A stretch of DNA of 51,321 nt from an uncultured Eubacteriales bacterium (lineage in GTDB: Bacteria > Bacillota > Clostridia > Christensenellales > Aristaeellaceae): assembly GCA_902765735.1 (NCBI GenBank), contig CACXBB010000005.1, positions 1-51,321 on the forward strand, given 5' to 3'. Positions 31,265-39,753 of the stretch are shown here, one piece after another. The notes beneath the pieces were generated by a model. The model had not been told where the DNA came from and ran no database searches. It saw only the letters and a list, made by a program, of their open reading frames with translations. Each line of letters opens with the position of its first letter. The first letter of the stretch is position 1. Position numbers and translations under genes: made by a program.

Positions 31265-31891
31265 TCATTCCTGCGTAAAGCCCGCCCGCCTGAGACTGCT
31301 CTCCGACACCAGGCCCAGCCAGGCACGTATGAACCGGCTGTACGCCTCCGTGGGGTTCTCCGTGATGCGCTCAAGGCTGATGGCCTGCACCGCGTCCGTG
31401 CCGGGGACCGCGTGGGGATCGGCGGTCTCGAAGGTATAGAGCGTGCGAAGCGCCGGGCCGAAGCGCTCCCAGTCGGCGACCACCGGCGCGCCCGCGTCGT
31501 CCCGCAGCATGTACTCCGGCTCCACGATTTTGTCGGCGGCCAGCGCCGACCGCTCCTCGCTCACCTTCCGCAGAAACTCCCAGCGCATGCTCTTGTAGGT
31601 GTCCAGGGTGATCTCCGGCGTGGCGTCGAGTATGTGCCCGCGCAGGAAGGCGGCGGTGAAATAGGAGGCGCGCGGCCGGTTCAGGTACAGCAGCACGCGG
31701 GTCCAGTTCCGCTCGTCGGCGGACATCCCGGGCTCCGCCTCCTCCCGCAGCACGGCGAGGGTCGATTCGTAGAACCGGTCGTACTCCACGTCGGTGGAGG
31801 GGATGACCCGGTTGTGCCCGCAGTCGGGACACAGGGCGGGCCTGTCGGCGGAGGCAAACGTGTAGTGGCAGCGTGGACAGGTAAACAGCAT
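31265..31891 (-). CDS. Zinc-ribbon protein of unknown function
   Basis: 208 aa. The N-terminus is a zinc ribbon: CPRCHYTF and CPDCGHNRVI (residues 4-28). The rest is mostly helical with many charged residues (VLREEAEPGMSADERNWTRV; YLNRPRASYFTAAFLRGHIL) and no membrane segment. I do not recognise the family. It stands alone between a convergent secreted-protein gene and the L,D-transpeptidase gene; no clear ribosome site or promoter is visible, although TGATCC-like bases precede the start. Confidence 0.7.
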   Translation of the reverse strand: MLFTCPRCHYTFASADRPALCPDCGHNRVIPSTDVEYDRFYESTLAVLREEAEPGMSADERNWTRVLLYLNRPRASYFTAAFLRGHILDATPEITLDTYKSMRWEFLRKVSEERSALAADKIVEPEYMLRDDAGAPVVADWERFGPALRTLYTFETADPHAVPGTDAVQAISLERITENPTEAYSRFIRAWLGLVSESSLRRAGFTQE

Positions 31892-31920
31892 GATCCATAC
31901 AACTCCGATCGATGAAAATG

Positions 31921-31956
31921 GTTCAGTCCGGCGGGCGATCCCCCGCCGGACTGAAC
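31921..31956. terminator. Long perfect hairpin after the L,D-transpeptidase gene
   Basis: GTTCAGTCCGGCGGG-CGATCC-CCCGCCGGACTGAAC, a stem of about 15 bp 13 bp beyond the transpeptidase stop. On the minus strand it is followed by CATTTTC, a weak T run; on the plus strand a long T run follows at about 10 nt distance. Confidence 0.6.
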
Positions 31957-31968
31957 GTTTACGTTTTT

Positions 31969-33723
31969 TTATTCCTCGGCGACGATGATTTCCTCCGTCT
32001 CCTCCGGGGTGGCTTCTGCATCGAAGGACAGGCCGTTGTCGGCGTCCTCGCCGGAAGCGGCCTGGGGCTCCCCCTGGGCCGGTTCGGGCTCGAGGACATC
32101 CTCATCAGCCACTGGGGCATCCTGATCCTGGGGCGCTTCGGCGGCGTCCGGTTCGACGGCGGTCTCCTCGGCCTGGGCGTCGACGGCCTCCTCGGCAAAG
32201 GTCGCCTCCTCGGTGGCGGGGAGGGCGTCCTCCACGGAAAGCCCCTCTTCCTCGGTGGCGGTCACGGCTTCGGCGTCAACGGCGCCTGCCGTCTCGGCCT
32301 GGGCGCTCTCGGCCGCCTGGGCCTCGGTCTGGATGCTCTCGACCTCCTGCGCCTCGGTGGTGGGCGGGGCGACGGCGTTGACCGTCACGGGCGCCCTCAC
32401 CGTGCACTTGTAGTCGTCGGCGGCGGTCACAACGATCGTGGCCGTGCCGGGCCCCACGCCCGTCACGACGCCCGCTTCGGACACCGTGGCGACGCCGGGG
32501 TTGTCGCTTGCGAAGGTGAAGCCCTTGGTGTTGGCGTTGGCGGGAGAGATCGAGGTGGGCGCGAGGCCCTGGCTCGCCCCCTGGTCGAGCGTCAGCGCGC
32601 CGGGGCTGACGGCAAAGCCGGTGATGAAGATCTCGACGTTGTCGCCCGGATCGGAGGGGTCCCGCTTGGCCTTCTTGCCGATCTTCGGGGGTCTCGGCGT
32701 GGAGAAGCGGGCGTTCTGCGCCACGATGATGTGCGTGCCGATGGGACAGTTGTAGTACACCCACGCCGCGCAGCCGCAGATGGTGCGTATGCAGCCGGAG
32801 GAGCAGTTCGTGCCGATGCAGTTGTAGTAGCTTGGCCGGATGGTGTTGTGGTTCTTTTTCTTATAGATCGGTCCGTGCAGATAGATGCCGACCGACAGCC
32901 TGTTGGCGTAGGGGGAGTAGCCGCTGCCCCACTTGTGCCAGCGCTCCTTCTTTGTGATCGTGTAGAAGCCCACGTCGGTCACGTTCTTGCGGCCCATGCC
33001 CGTGGGGTAGAGCCTGACCACGCGGGTCCAGTTGCCGCTGTCGTCCTTGGCGATGATGGCGATGGTGTGGCTGTTCTTGCAGCAATAGATGATGTAGGGC
33101 AGATTGTATCCCGCGGGGGCGGTGATCGGCCGCATGCCGTCGTCAACGACCCGGATCTTTACCTTGGCCTTCTTCTTGTTGCGCGTGGTGACGGTGATGG
33201 TGCACTTGCCGGGGGCCAGCGCGCCCACGTAGCCGTTCTGATCCACGATGGCAATGCGCTTGTTGGAGGTCTTCCACTTGAGCGTGCTCTGGGCAGTCTC
33301 GGGGAAGAGGGACGCCGTGAGCTGTATGCCCTCGGTGGCGAGCAGCGTGATCGTGCCCGTCTGGTTGAGGGACACCTTGGCGGGCTTGTAGGGATCGACG
33401 ACCTTGATCTTCACCTTGGCCTTCTTCTTGTTGCGCGTGGTGACGGTGACGGTGGTGGTGCCCACCTTTTTGGCGGTGACCACGCCGCCGGACACCGATG
33501 CCACGCCCTTCTTGGTGGACTTCCACTTGAGTGTGCTCTGGGCGCCCTCGGGGTACAGCGTGGCGTTGAGCGTCAGTGTGTTGCCCACCGCCAGCGTGAC
33601 CGTGCCGCTCTGGTCCAGCCTGACCGAGGTGGGCGCCGTGTCCGCCAGGGACGGGACCGCCTCCACCGTCAGCAGCGCTATGAGCATCAGCACCGATACG
33701 CACAGCCTGAATGTTCTTTTCAT
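31969..33723 (-). CDS. L,D-transpeptidase with Ig-like (BIG2) domains
   Basis: 584 aa, secreted. Signal peptide about 1-27; two BIG2-like domains (about 30-109 and 112-193); YkuD catalytic domain (about 205-345) with H283 in YLHGPI and the catalytic C311 in NCSSGCIRTICGCAAW; a third BIG2 (about 365-448); then an acidic Ala/Glu tail (about 450-584). YkuD enzymes make 3-3 peptidoglycan cross-links or attach proteins. The classical SHGC is SSGC here, seen in other Firmicutes. The domain is rich in cysteine (214, 215, 302, 307, 316, 318, 326). The start has GAGGAAAC upstream. Confidence 0.87.
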   Translation of the reverse strand: MKRTFRLCVSVLMLIALLTVEAVPSLADTAPTSVRLDQSGTVTLAVGNTLTLNATLYPEGAQSTLKWKSTKKGVASVSGGVVTAKKVGTTTVTVTTRNKKKAKVKIKVVDPYKPAKVSLNQTGTITLLATEGIQLTASLFPETAQSTLKWKTSNKRIAIVDQNGYVGALAPGKCTITVTTRNKKKAKVKIRVVDDGMRPITAPAGYNLPYIIYCCKNSHTIAIIAKDDSGNWTRVVRLYPTGMGRKNVTDVGFYTITKKERWHKWGSGYSPYANRLSVGIYLHGPIYKKKNHNTIRPSYYNCIGTNCSSGCIRTICGCAAWVYYNCPIGTHIIVAQNARFSTPRPPKIGKKAKRDPSDPGDNVEIFITGFAVSPGALTLDQGASQGLAPTSISPANANTKGFTFASDNPGVATVSEAGVVTGVGPGTATIVVTAADDYKCTVRAPVTVNAVAPPTTEAQEVESIQTEAQAAESAQAETAGAVDAEAVTATEEEGLSVEDALPATEEATFAEEAVDAQAEETAVEPDAAEAPQDQDAPVADEDVLEPEPAQGEPQAASGEDADNGLSFDAEATPEETEEIIVAEE

Positions 33724-33813
33724 GGGTGTTTCCTCCTGTTATGTATTGTTTCCCTCTTGACAGAATCAGGGTATGGCCGTCGTCAGACGGCGCGGATCCT
33801 CCAAGATATTGTA

Positions 33814-33842
33814 ATTGTATCACAAATAATTCCATGCCGCAA
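33814..33842 (-). promoter_or_regulatory. Possible promoter of the L,D-transpeptidase gene
   Basis: Minus strand TTGCGG (33842-33837), 17 bp, TACAAT (33819-33814), giving a leader of about 85 nt. The 335 bp from 33724 to 34058 contain this promoter, an extended -10 for the 64 aa gene (TGGTATAAT, 33987-33995) and no gene. Confidence 0.45.
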
Positions 33843-34058
33843 CGAATTATTTAAGAAATTGTTGCAGAAAATTGGTCTATTTTGCTGTTTTTCCGTTGCA
33901 ATCCGGAATCATGCCGCCTGATACCATCATATGACGCACCGTCACACTTTATTTCTGTTTTACGCATTCCCATGGCATTGTTTATATGGTATAATTCAAT
34001 CGGGACAGCGCGGCCGCCGCGGCGGCCGTCAGGCAATTGATCTTCGGGGGGCGATGGC

Positions 34059-34253
34059 ATGCTCATGCAGAAAATCGTGGTCAAATACGGCGGCTGTCTC
34101 TGCCGGCGCTGCATGGACCGCCACTACAACGTCCACCTCTCCCACCGGGACGTGGTCGAGATCGAGGGCGTCTGTCCGAACTGCCATAAGAAGGGGCGGC
34201 TGGTCAGCGGCCTGAAGCTCGGCGGCCGGATCAAGATGCTCGGCAAGTGGTGA
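34059..34253 (+). CDS. Small zinc-ribbon protein
   Basis: 64 aa, basic. CLCRRC (residues 13-18) and CPNC (about 39-42) form a four-cysteine zinc site; between them lies a short beta-rich stretch (HYNVHLSHRDVVEIEGV). Function unknown; the size and charge suggest a nucleic-acid- or ribosome-associated protein. The start at 34059 has GGGGGG about 8 nt upstream; the ATG at 34053 is out of frame. The TATAAT at 33990-33995 with a TG extension is a likely promoter. Confidence 0.65.
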   Translation: MLMQKIVVKYGGCLCRRCMDRHYNVHLSHRDVVEIEGVCPNCHKKGRLVSGLKLGGRIKMLGKW

Positions 34254-34303
34254 CGGGCGCACGCATGAATCACGGGACGGTTTCATATCATCGTTCCGCA
34301 AAT

Positions 34304-34336
34304 CCGCCGTAGGGACGCCATTCATGGCGTCCGCAG
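34304..34336. repeat. F3 palindrome
   Basis: CGTAGGGACGCCATTCATGGCGTCCG, a single unit in the gap between the 64 aa gene and the GDPD gene. Confidence 0.75.
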
Positions 34337-34371
34337 CCGGATCAGGATACTCGGGAAGGGAGGTCTGCCGC

Positions 34372-36189
34372 ATGGGGGCGCTGAAGCGCACGTTCAGGCT
34401 GATCCGCGTGAACTGGAGATCCCTGGTGCTGTTTGAAATCGCCTTCAAGGCCGCCATGTCGACGGGCTTCACGCTGCTGGGCAGCCTGGGATTCCGGCTC
34501 GCCATGGGCGCGATGGGCCGCAGCTACCTCACCCGGGAGAGCGTCGCGTCCTTCCTCGCGCACCCGCTGACACTGCTTTTGCTGCTTCTCCTGGCGCTCA
34601 TGGCCGTCACCTGCGTCATGATCGACCTGAGCGCCGTGGTGTACATACTGAACTGTTCCTCCCAGCGCTTCCGGTGCCGCATGCGGCAGGTCCTGCGCTT
34701 TGCGCTGTACAACGGCCTGAGGATGTGGCTGCCCCACAACATACTTCTGGTTCCGGTGCTGATGCTGCTGACGCCCTTCATGAGCCTCAGCATGCTCTGC
34801 GGGCTGCTGGCGACGGTGTCCCTGCCGGAGTTCGTGCTGGAGTCCATGCGCCTGAGCCCGCAATCCTACGCCGCCGCCCTGGCGATCGTGCTGCTCATCC
34901 CCCTGGCGCTGATGCGCCGGGCTTACGTGTTTCACTACTTCGCGCTGGAGGGCTGCTCCTTTCGGGACGCCATGCGCCGAAGCAGGGCCATCAGCCGGCA
35001 CTCGCTGACGGATTATCTGTCGCTGCTGCTGGCGCAGGCGGCGTTCACGGCGCTGATGGTGCTGAACATATTCGCCCTCACGCTGCTGGGGTCCGGCCTG
35101 GGCCGCCTGCTCAGCCTGCTGTTTCACCGGCCGTGGCTGGCGGGCACGGCGGTGTGGTATTCCGTCATGCTGTCGCTGGGCATCGTGTTCGCGTTCTCGA
35201 TGCCCATCAGCTGCGGCTGTCTGAGCCAGCTGTTCTACCGGCGCAAGCGGGAGGCCGGGGAGGGCTTCGTGCCCGCCTACGCGCCGGCGCGCACACTGGA
35301 CCCGGTGCGCGAGAAGATGCTCAAGGGCCTGAAGGCGGCGCTGCTGGCCCTGATCGTCGGCAGCCTGCTGGCGGTGGGGTGGCTGGTCAACACCGGCGCG
35401 CTGAATCCCCCCATAGAGGACGTCCACACGCTGGAGATCACCGCCCACCGCGGGGCCTCGGCCCTCTGCCCGGAGAACACCATGGCCGCCTTCCGCGCCG
35501 CCCGTGAGCTGGGCGCGGACTGGGTCGAGCTGGACGTGCAGCAGACCCGGGACGGCCAGATCGTGGTGCTGCACGACCCGGACACCCTCCGCACGACGGG
35601 CGTGCGGGGCAAGGTGTGGGCCATGACCTACGAACAGATATCGAAGCTGGACGCGGGCCACCTGTTCGGCCGACAGTTCGCCGGGGAGCCCATACCGCTG
35701 CTTTCGGAGGTCGCCGAGTACGCCCGGGACACGGGGCTGCGGCTGAACATCGAGCTGAAGCCCACCGGCCACGAGACGGACTTCGAGCAGGGCGTGATCG
35801 ACATCATCCGCGCCTGCGGCCTGGCGGAGCGCTGCGTGATCACCTCCCAGGTCTACGGCGTGCTGGAGCGGGTCAAGGCCTGCGACGAGAGCATCACGAC
35901 GGTGTACGTCACCAGCTTCGCCTACGGGAGCATCGACCGACTGTCCTCGGCGGATCATTTCAGCGTGCAGTCCACCAGCGTCACGCCGCAATTGGTGTCC
36001 CGCATGCACCGGCAGGGCCGGCAGATCTACGCTTGGACGGTCAACACCCGAAGCGGCATCGACCGCATGATCGAGCGAAATGTGGACAACATCATCACGG
36101 ACAACATCGAGCTGGCGCGGCAGCGCGTATCGGAGAGCCGGTACAGCCGCCTGGTCAGCGATCTGGTGCAGGCGGTGGCGGAGGAATAG
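34372..36189 (+). CDS. Membrane-anchored glycerophosphodiester phosphodiesterase
   Basis: 605 aa. Residues about 1-345 are a GPDP_memb region with several membrane helices (examples: LTLLLLLLLALMAVTCVMID; ALAIVLLIPLAL; ALLALIVGSLLAVGWLV). Residues about 355-600 are the GDPD domain: ITAHRGASALCPENTMAAF (H and R), WVELDVQQTRDG and VVLHDPDTLRTTG give the metal and catalytic residues, and NIELKPTGHE the last glutamate. It hydrolyses glycerophosphodiesters, possibly trimming or recycling the glycerol-phosphate polymers made by the two LtaS-type enzymes encoded nearby. The start at 34372 has GGGAGG 8 nt upstream. Confidence 0.92.
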   Translation: MGALKRTFRLIRVNWRSLVLFEIAFKAAMSTGFTLLGSLGFRLAMGAMGRSYLTRESVASFLAHPLTLLLLLLLALMAVTCVMIDLSAVVYILNCSSQRFRCRMRQVLRFALYNGLRMWLPHNILLVPVLMLLTPFMSLSMLCGLLATVSLPEFVLESMRLSPQSYAAALAIVLLIPLALMRRAYVFHYFALEGCSFRDAMRRSRAISRHSLTDYLSLLLAQAAFTALMVLNIFALTLLGSGLGRLLSLLFHRPWLAGTAVWYSVMLSLGIVFAFSMPISCGCLSQLFYRRKREAGEGFVPAYAPARTLDPVREKMLKGLKAALLALIVGSLLAVGWLVNTGALNPPIEDVHTLEITAHRGASALCPENTMAAFRAARELGADWVELDVQQTRDGQIVVLHDPDTLRTTGVRGKVWAMTYEQISKLDAGHLFGRQFAGEPIPLLSEVAEYARDTGLRLNIELKPTGHETDFEQGVIDIIRACGLAERCVITSQVYGVLERVKACDESITTVYVTSFAYGSIDRLSSADHFSVQSTSVTPQLVSRMHRQGRQIYAWTVNTRSGIDRMIERNVDNIITDNIELARQRVSESRYSRLVSDLVQAVAEE

Positions 36190-36360
36190 TGCTCCCGGGC
36201 TGCGCCCGAGAGTGGAGATAAAGAATGCCTGAGGACGATGATACGTGATTTCCTGTCACAAAACGCACTTATTCGCGGGAACATTGATTGTTATTCCCGC
36301 AATGCAATGTGCGCGGCTGACTATATCTCCACTCTCCACTCTTCACTCTCAATCAAATCT
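36190..36360. repeat. Degenerate F1 palindrome
   Basis: The left arm GGGCTGCGCCCGAGAGTGGAG leads to GATA; the right arm is TATCTCCACTCTCCACTC. The two mini-hairpins of F1 are missing and the centre holds GCGGGAACA and TTATTCCCGC. It fills the gap between the GDPD gene and the second LtaS-type gene. Confidence 0.65.
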
Positions 36361-36385
36361 GAATCATAATAGTTGAAGGAATACC

Positions 36386-38470
36386 ATGAAACTACGCAAG
36401 CGAAAGACGGGCGTCGCGCCCGCCGCGATCCGGTACGACGACGCACCCCTGCGCCACAGGGCGGCGATGCTCGCCGCGCTGGCGCTTCTAACCACGCTTA
36501 CCATGGAGCTGTTAAACCGGGGGCTGTCCGTCCCCCGGCTGTTCGGGTTCATCGCCGCCTCCCCGTTGATCTTCCTGTTCAACGTGCTCATCGTGTTCAC
36601 GTCGCTGGTGTTCTCGGAGCTGTTTTTGCGCCGGATCGCCATGCTGGGGACCGTCTGCCTGCTGTGGCTGGTGTTCGGGGTGGTGCAGTACATCGTGGTC
36701 AGGGACCGCACCGCGCCCTTTTCCTCCATGGACCTGCTGCTGATCCGGGAGGCTCTGTCGCTTCTGTCGATCTACGCCACGCTGCCCCAGATCATCGGCA
36801 TCTTCCTGGGCCTGTTCGGCGTGTTCGCGCTGGTGATCACGCTGTTCACCCGCGCGCGGCGGCGCAGGCGCAGGAGCCTCGCGCCCGCGCTGGTGGCCTT
36901 CGTGGGCTGCCTGCTGCTGTGCGCCATGATCAAGACCGTCGGCATGCACGCCGGGCTGATCCCCCAGCGCTTCGACAGCCTGGTGAACAACTACGCCGAC
37001 TACGGCTTCCCGCTGGTGTTCACCTACACCTTCGGGCAGATGGGCATCGCCCGCCCCAGCAATTACAGCAACGAGACCGTGGACGAGATCATGGAGGACA
37101 TCGGCGATGCCAGGCCGGCCCACCGTGCCGCCTTTGATCAGGACGACAACATCACCCATCCCAACATACTGTTTTTGCAGCTGGAGTCGTTCATCGACGT
37201 GGGCACGGTCAGGGGCTGCCGGGTCAGCCGGGACCCCACCCCCTGCTTCACCTGGCTGAAGCGGGAGTGCCCCTGCGGCACGCTGTACGTGCCCGCGGTG
37301 GGCGGCGGCACGGTGAACACGGAGTTTGAGATCATCACCGGGCTCAACCTGGACTACTTCGGCGCGGGCGAATCGCCGTACAGCACCGTATTGCAGCAGA
37401 CCCCCTGCGAGTCCATGGCCTACAACATGAAGCAGTACGGCTACACCGCCACGGCGCTGCACAACAACGGCGCCACCTTCTACAACCGAAACGCCGTCTA
37501 TCCCCGGCTGGGCTTCGACTGCTTTGTGCCGGTGGAGTACATGCCGGGCGTGCACACCAACGCCCAGGGCTGGGCGAAGGACGACATACTGACCCCGGAG
37601 ATACTCAACATGCTGGAGCGTACCGGGGGCCGCGACCTGGCGCTGTGCATCACCGTGGAGACCCACGGCAAGTACCAGGAGACCTACGAGCCCCGGGAGG
37701 GCGACATCGAGGTGCTCGCCCTCCCGGAGGAACTGCCGCTGGCCCCCTTCCAGAACTACGTGAACCTGCTGCCCAACACCGACGCCTTCCTCGAGGCGCT
37801 GATCGGGGCGCTGACGGACTTCGACGAGCCCACGGTGGTGGTGGCCTACGGGGATCACCTCCCGGCCCTCAACCTCACGGAGGATATGCTCACCACCGGC
37901 AGCATATTCGCCACCGAATACGTGATCTGGAACAACTTCGGCCACCGCTTCGACGCCCCGGACCTCCAGGCCTATCGGCTCAACGCCTGCGTGCTCGGCC
38001 AGCTCGGCTTTTCCGGCGGCGCCATCGCCCGGCTGCACCAGTCCGTCGCCCCCGACGACAGAAGCGAGGACTACCTCTCCCGGCTGGAGCTGCTGGAATA
38101 CGACATACTCTACGGCGACCATCAGGCCTTCGACGGCGACTTCCCCTATGAACCCACGGACATGCGCCTGGGCGGCCGGGACATCGAAATACTGGACGCC
38201 GACCTCGACTACCGCCGCCTGCTGGTCACCGGGCGCAACTTCACCGGTTACAGCCGCGTGGTGCTGGACGGGCAGACGCTGGACACGCTGTTCGTGGACC
38301 CGGAGCACATCATCGCCGCGGTCCAACAGAACGAGTCCCCCATCGGATCGACCAGCCAGGCGTCCGCTTTTGAGGAGGTTTCCGTCGCCCAGGTCAACTC
38401 GGACGGCGTGGAGCTGAGCCGGACCGAGGCGTTCAGGCACCCGCAGGCGACGGCTAATATAAAGAAGTGA
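36386..38470 (+). CDS. Second LtaS-type sulfatase-fold transferase
   Basis: 694 aa. Five membrane helices occupy about 30-185 (examples: MLAALALLTTLTMELL; LIFLFNVLIVFTSLVF). The sulfatase-fold domain is about 255-560, with the nucleophile in GGGTVNTEFEIITG (about T310), TALHNNGATFYNRN and VVAYGDHLPAL. An additional C-terminal beta domain of about 90 residues (RRLLVTGRNFTGYSRVVLDG) resembles an IPT/TIG fold and is absent from the paralogue at 26578. It probably polymerises or transfers glycerol-phosphate at the outer membrane face. The start has GAAGGAAT upstream. Confidence 0.87.
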   Translation: MKLRKRKTGVAPAAIRYDDAPLRHRAAMLAALALLTTLTMELLNRGLSVPRLFGFIAASPLIFLFNVLIVFTSLVFSELFLRRIAMLGTVCLLWLVFGVVQYIVVRDRTAPFSSMDLLLIREALSLLSIYATLPQIIGIFLGLFGVFALVITLFTRARRRRRRSLAPALVAFVGCLLLCAMIKTVGMHAGLIPQRFDSLVNNYADYGFPLVFTYTFGQMGIARPSNYSNETVDEIMEDIGDARPAHRAAFDQDDNITHPNILFLQLESFIDVGTVRGCRVSRDPTPCFTWLKRECPCGTLYVPAVGGGTVNTEFEIITGLNLDYFGAGESPYSTVLQQTPCESMAYNMKQYGYTATALHNNGATFYNRNAVYPRLGFDCFVPVEYMPGVHTNAQGWAKDDILTPEILNMLERTGGRDLALCITVETHGKYQETYEPREGDIEVLALPEELPLAPFQNYVNLLPNTDAFLEALIGALTDFDEPTVVVAYGDHLPALNLTEDMLTTGSIFATEYVIWNNFGHRFDAPDLQAYRLNACVLGQLGFSGGAIARLHQSVAPDDRSEDYLSRLELLEYDILYGDHQAFDGDFPYEPTDMRLGGRDIEILDADLDYRRLLVTGRNFTGYSRVVLDGQTLDTLFVDPEHIIAAVQQNESPIGSTSQASAFEEVSVAQVNSDGVELSRTEAFRHPQATANIKK

Positions 38471-38506
38471 TCATTATTCAGTCGTGCCGAGAAACGGGAA
38501 GTAATT

Positions 38507-38768
38507 TGAGTGTGGAGTGTGGAGAGTGGAGTGTGGAGTTAAAGTTACCGGCTGACGCAAAATCCCATAGTATCTGCGCGGCATGCCTTCCCCTTCAGGG
38601 GAAGGTGGCAGCCCGTAGGGCTGACGGAAGAGGTCGTGCCTTCCCCTTGAGGGGAAGGTGGACCGCCGCAGGCGGGACGGATTGCCTTCCCCTTGAGGGG
38701 AAGGTGGACCGCCGCAGGCGGGACGGATGAGGTGTCAACTCCACTCTCCACACTCCACACTCGGGCGC
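38507..38768. repeat. F1-type arms enclosing a tandem F2 array
   Basis: The outer arms are GTGTGGAGTGTGGAGAGTGG (38511 on) and CCACTCTCCACACTCCACAC (38742-38761), followed by CGGGCGCAGCCCG. Between them are three F2 half units in tandem (38583-38735), each built as CCTTCCCCTT-AGGGGAAGG then GTGG..GACGGA. The last two units are nearly identical. No gene is supported here. Confidence 0.78.
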
Positions 38769-38810
38769 AGCCCGATAGCTGAACAGTTACAAAAAGGGAG
38801 TACATGTAAA

Positions 38811-39713
38811 ATGCTGATACCGAGAGTGATCGTCGCCCCCGTGCTCGGCGGCGTGATCGGATACATCACCAACGATCTGGCGATCCGAATGCTGTTTCGC
38901 CCCCGCAAGGCTGTCTACATCGGCCGATTCCACGTCCCCTTCACGCCGGGACTGATCCCGAGCCAGCAGGGGCGCATCGCGCAGTCCATCGGCGGGGTGA
39001 TCAGCAAGGAGCTGCTCAACGAAGAGACCCTTCGGCAGACCCTGCTGTCCGAGAGCACCGTCGGCATGCTCCGCAAGAAGGCGCGCACGGCGCTGCGGGT
39101 GCTGTCGAAGGACGAGCGCACCGTCAGCGACCTGTTCCGGCAGTCCGGCCTCCGGGAGAAGGTCAACATGGGCGTGGATGAGATCGAACAGAAGCTGACC
39201 GGCATACTGTGCGCGAAGATCATCGAGGCGGAGCTGGGCTACGCGGTCGTGGACAGCGTGGTGGGCAACAGGATGGACTTCATCACCCAGAACAAGCTGT
39301 TCACAAAGCTGATCGACGAGGACGCCCAGGAGTCCATCCGGGAAAAGCTGGCGGAGAAGGTGAACGACCTCATCGCCGAGAGGGCCCCGGACGCCTCGGC
39401 GGCCATCGTCGCCCGGTTCCGGGGACAGCTGATGGACGCGCGGCTGTGCGACCTGTACGCCCGGCATCGGGACAAGGAGGACGCGCTGATCGACAGCGTG
39501 ACGGAGCTGTACACCTCCATACTGGGCGGCAACCTGGGCAGGCTGCTGGAGGCCATCAACATCGAGCGCATCGTGGTGGACAAGATCAACGCCTTCGACG
39601 CCGCCCAGCTGGAGGGCATGATCTTCGGTATCATGAAGCGGGAGCTCAAGGCCATCGTCTATCTCGGCGCGCTGCTGGGGTTTCTGATGGGCTTCATCAA
39701 CCTGCTGTGGTAG
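38811..39713 (+). CDS. DUF445 (YheB-type) membrane protein
   Basis: 300 aa from ATG 38811. The N-terminus is VIVAPVLGGVIGYITNDLAI, followed by MLFRPRKAVYIGRFHVPFTP, the family signature. A long helical extracytoplasmic or cytoplasmic region precedes a C-terminal helix (VYLGALLGFLMGFINLLW). DUF445 proteins are conserved in Firmicutes without an agreed function. AAAAAGGGAG lies upstream of the start. It is probably transcribed with the GH5 gene, 40 nt downstream. Confidence 0.88.
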   Translation: MLIPRVIVAPVLGGVIGYITNDLAIRMLFRPRKAVYIGRFHVPFTPGLIPSQQGRIAQSIGGVISKELLNEETLRQTLLSESTVGMLRKKARTALRVLSKDERTVSDLFRQSGLREKVNMGVDEIEQKLTGILCAKIIEAELGYAVVDSVVGNRMDFITQNKLFTKLIDEDAQESIREKLAEKVNDLIAERAPDASAAIVARFRGQLMDARLCDLYARHRDKEDALIDSVTELYTSILGGNLGRLLEAINIERIVVDKINAFDAAQLEGMIFGIMKRELKAIVYLGALLGFLMGFINLLW

Positions 39714-39753
39714 TTTACGGAACAAAGAATAATAACATAGGAGGTCAACACAA

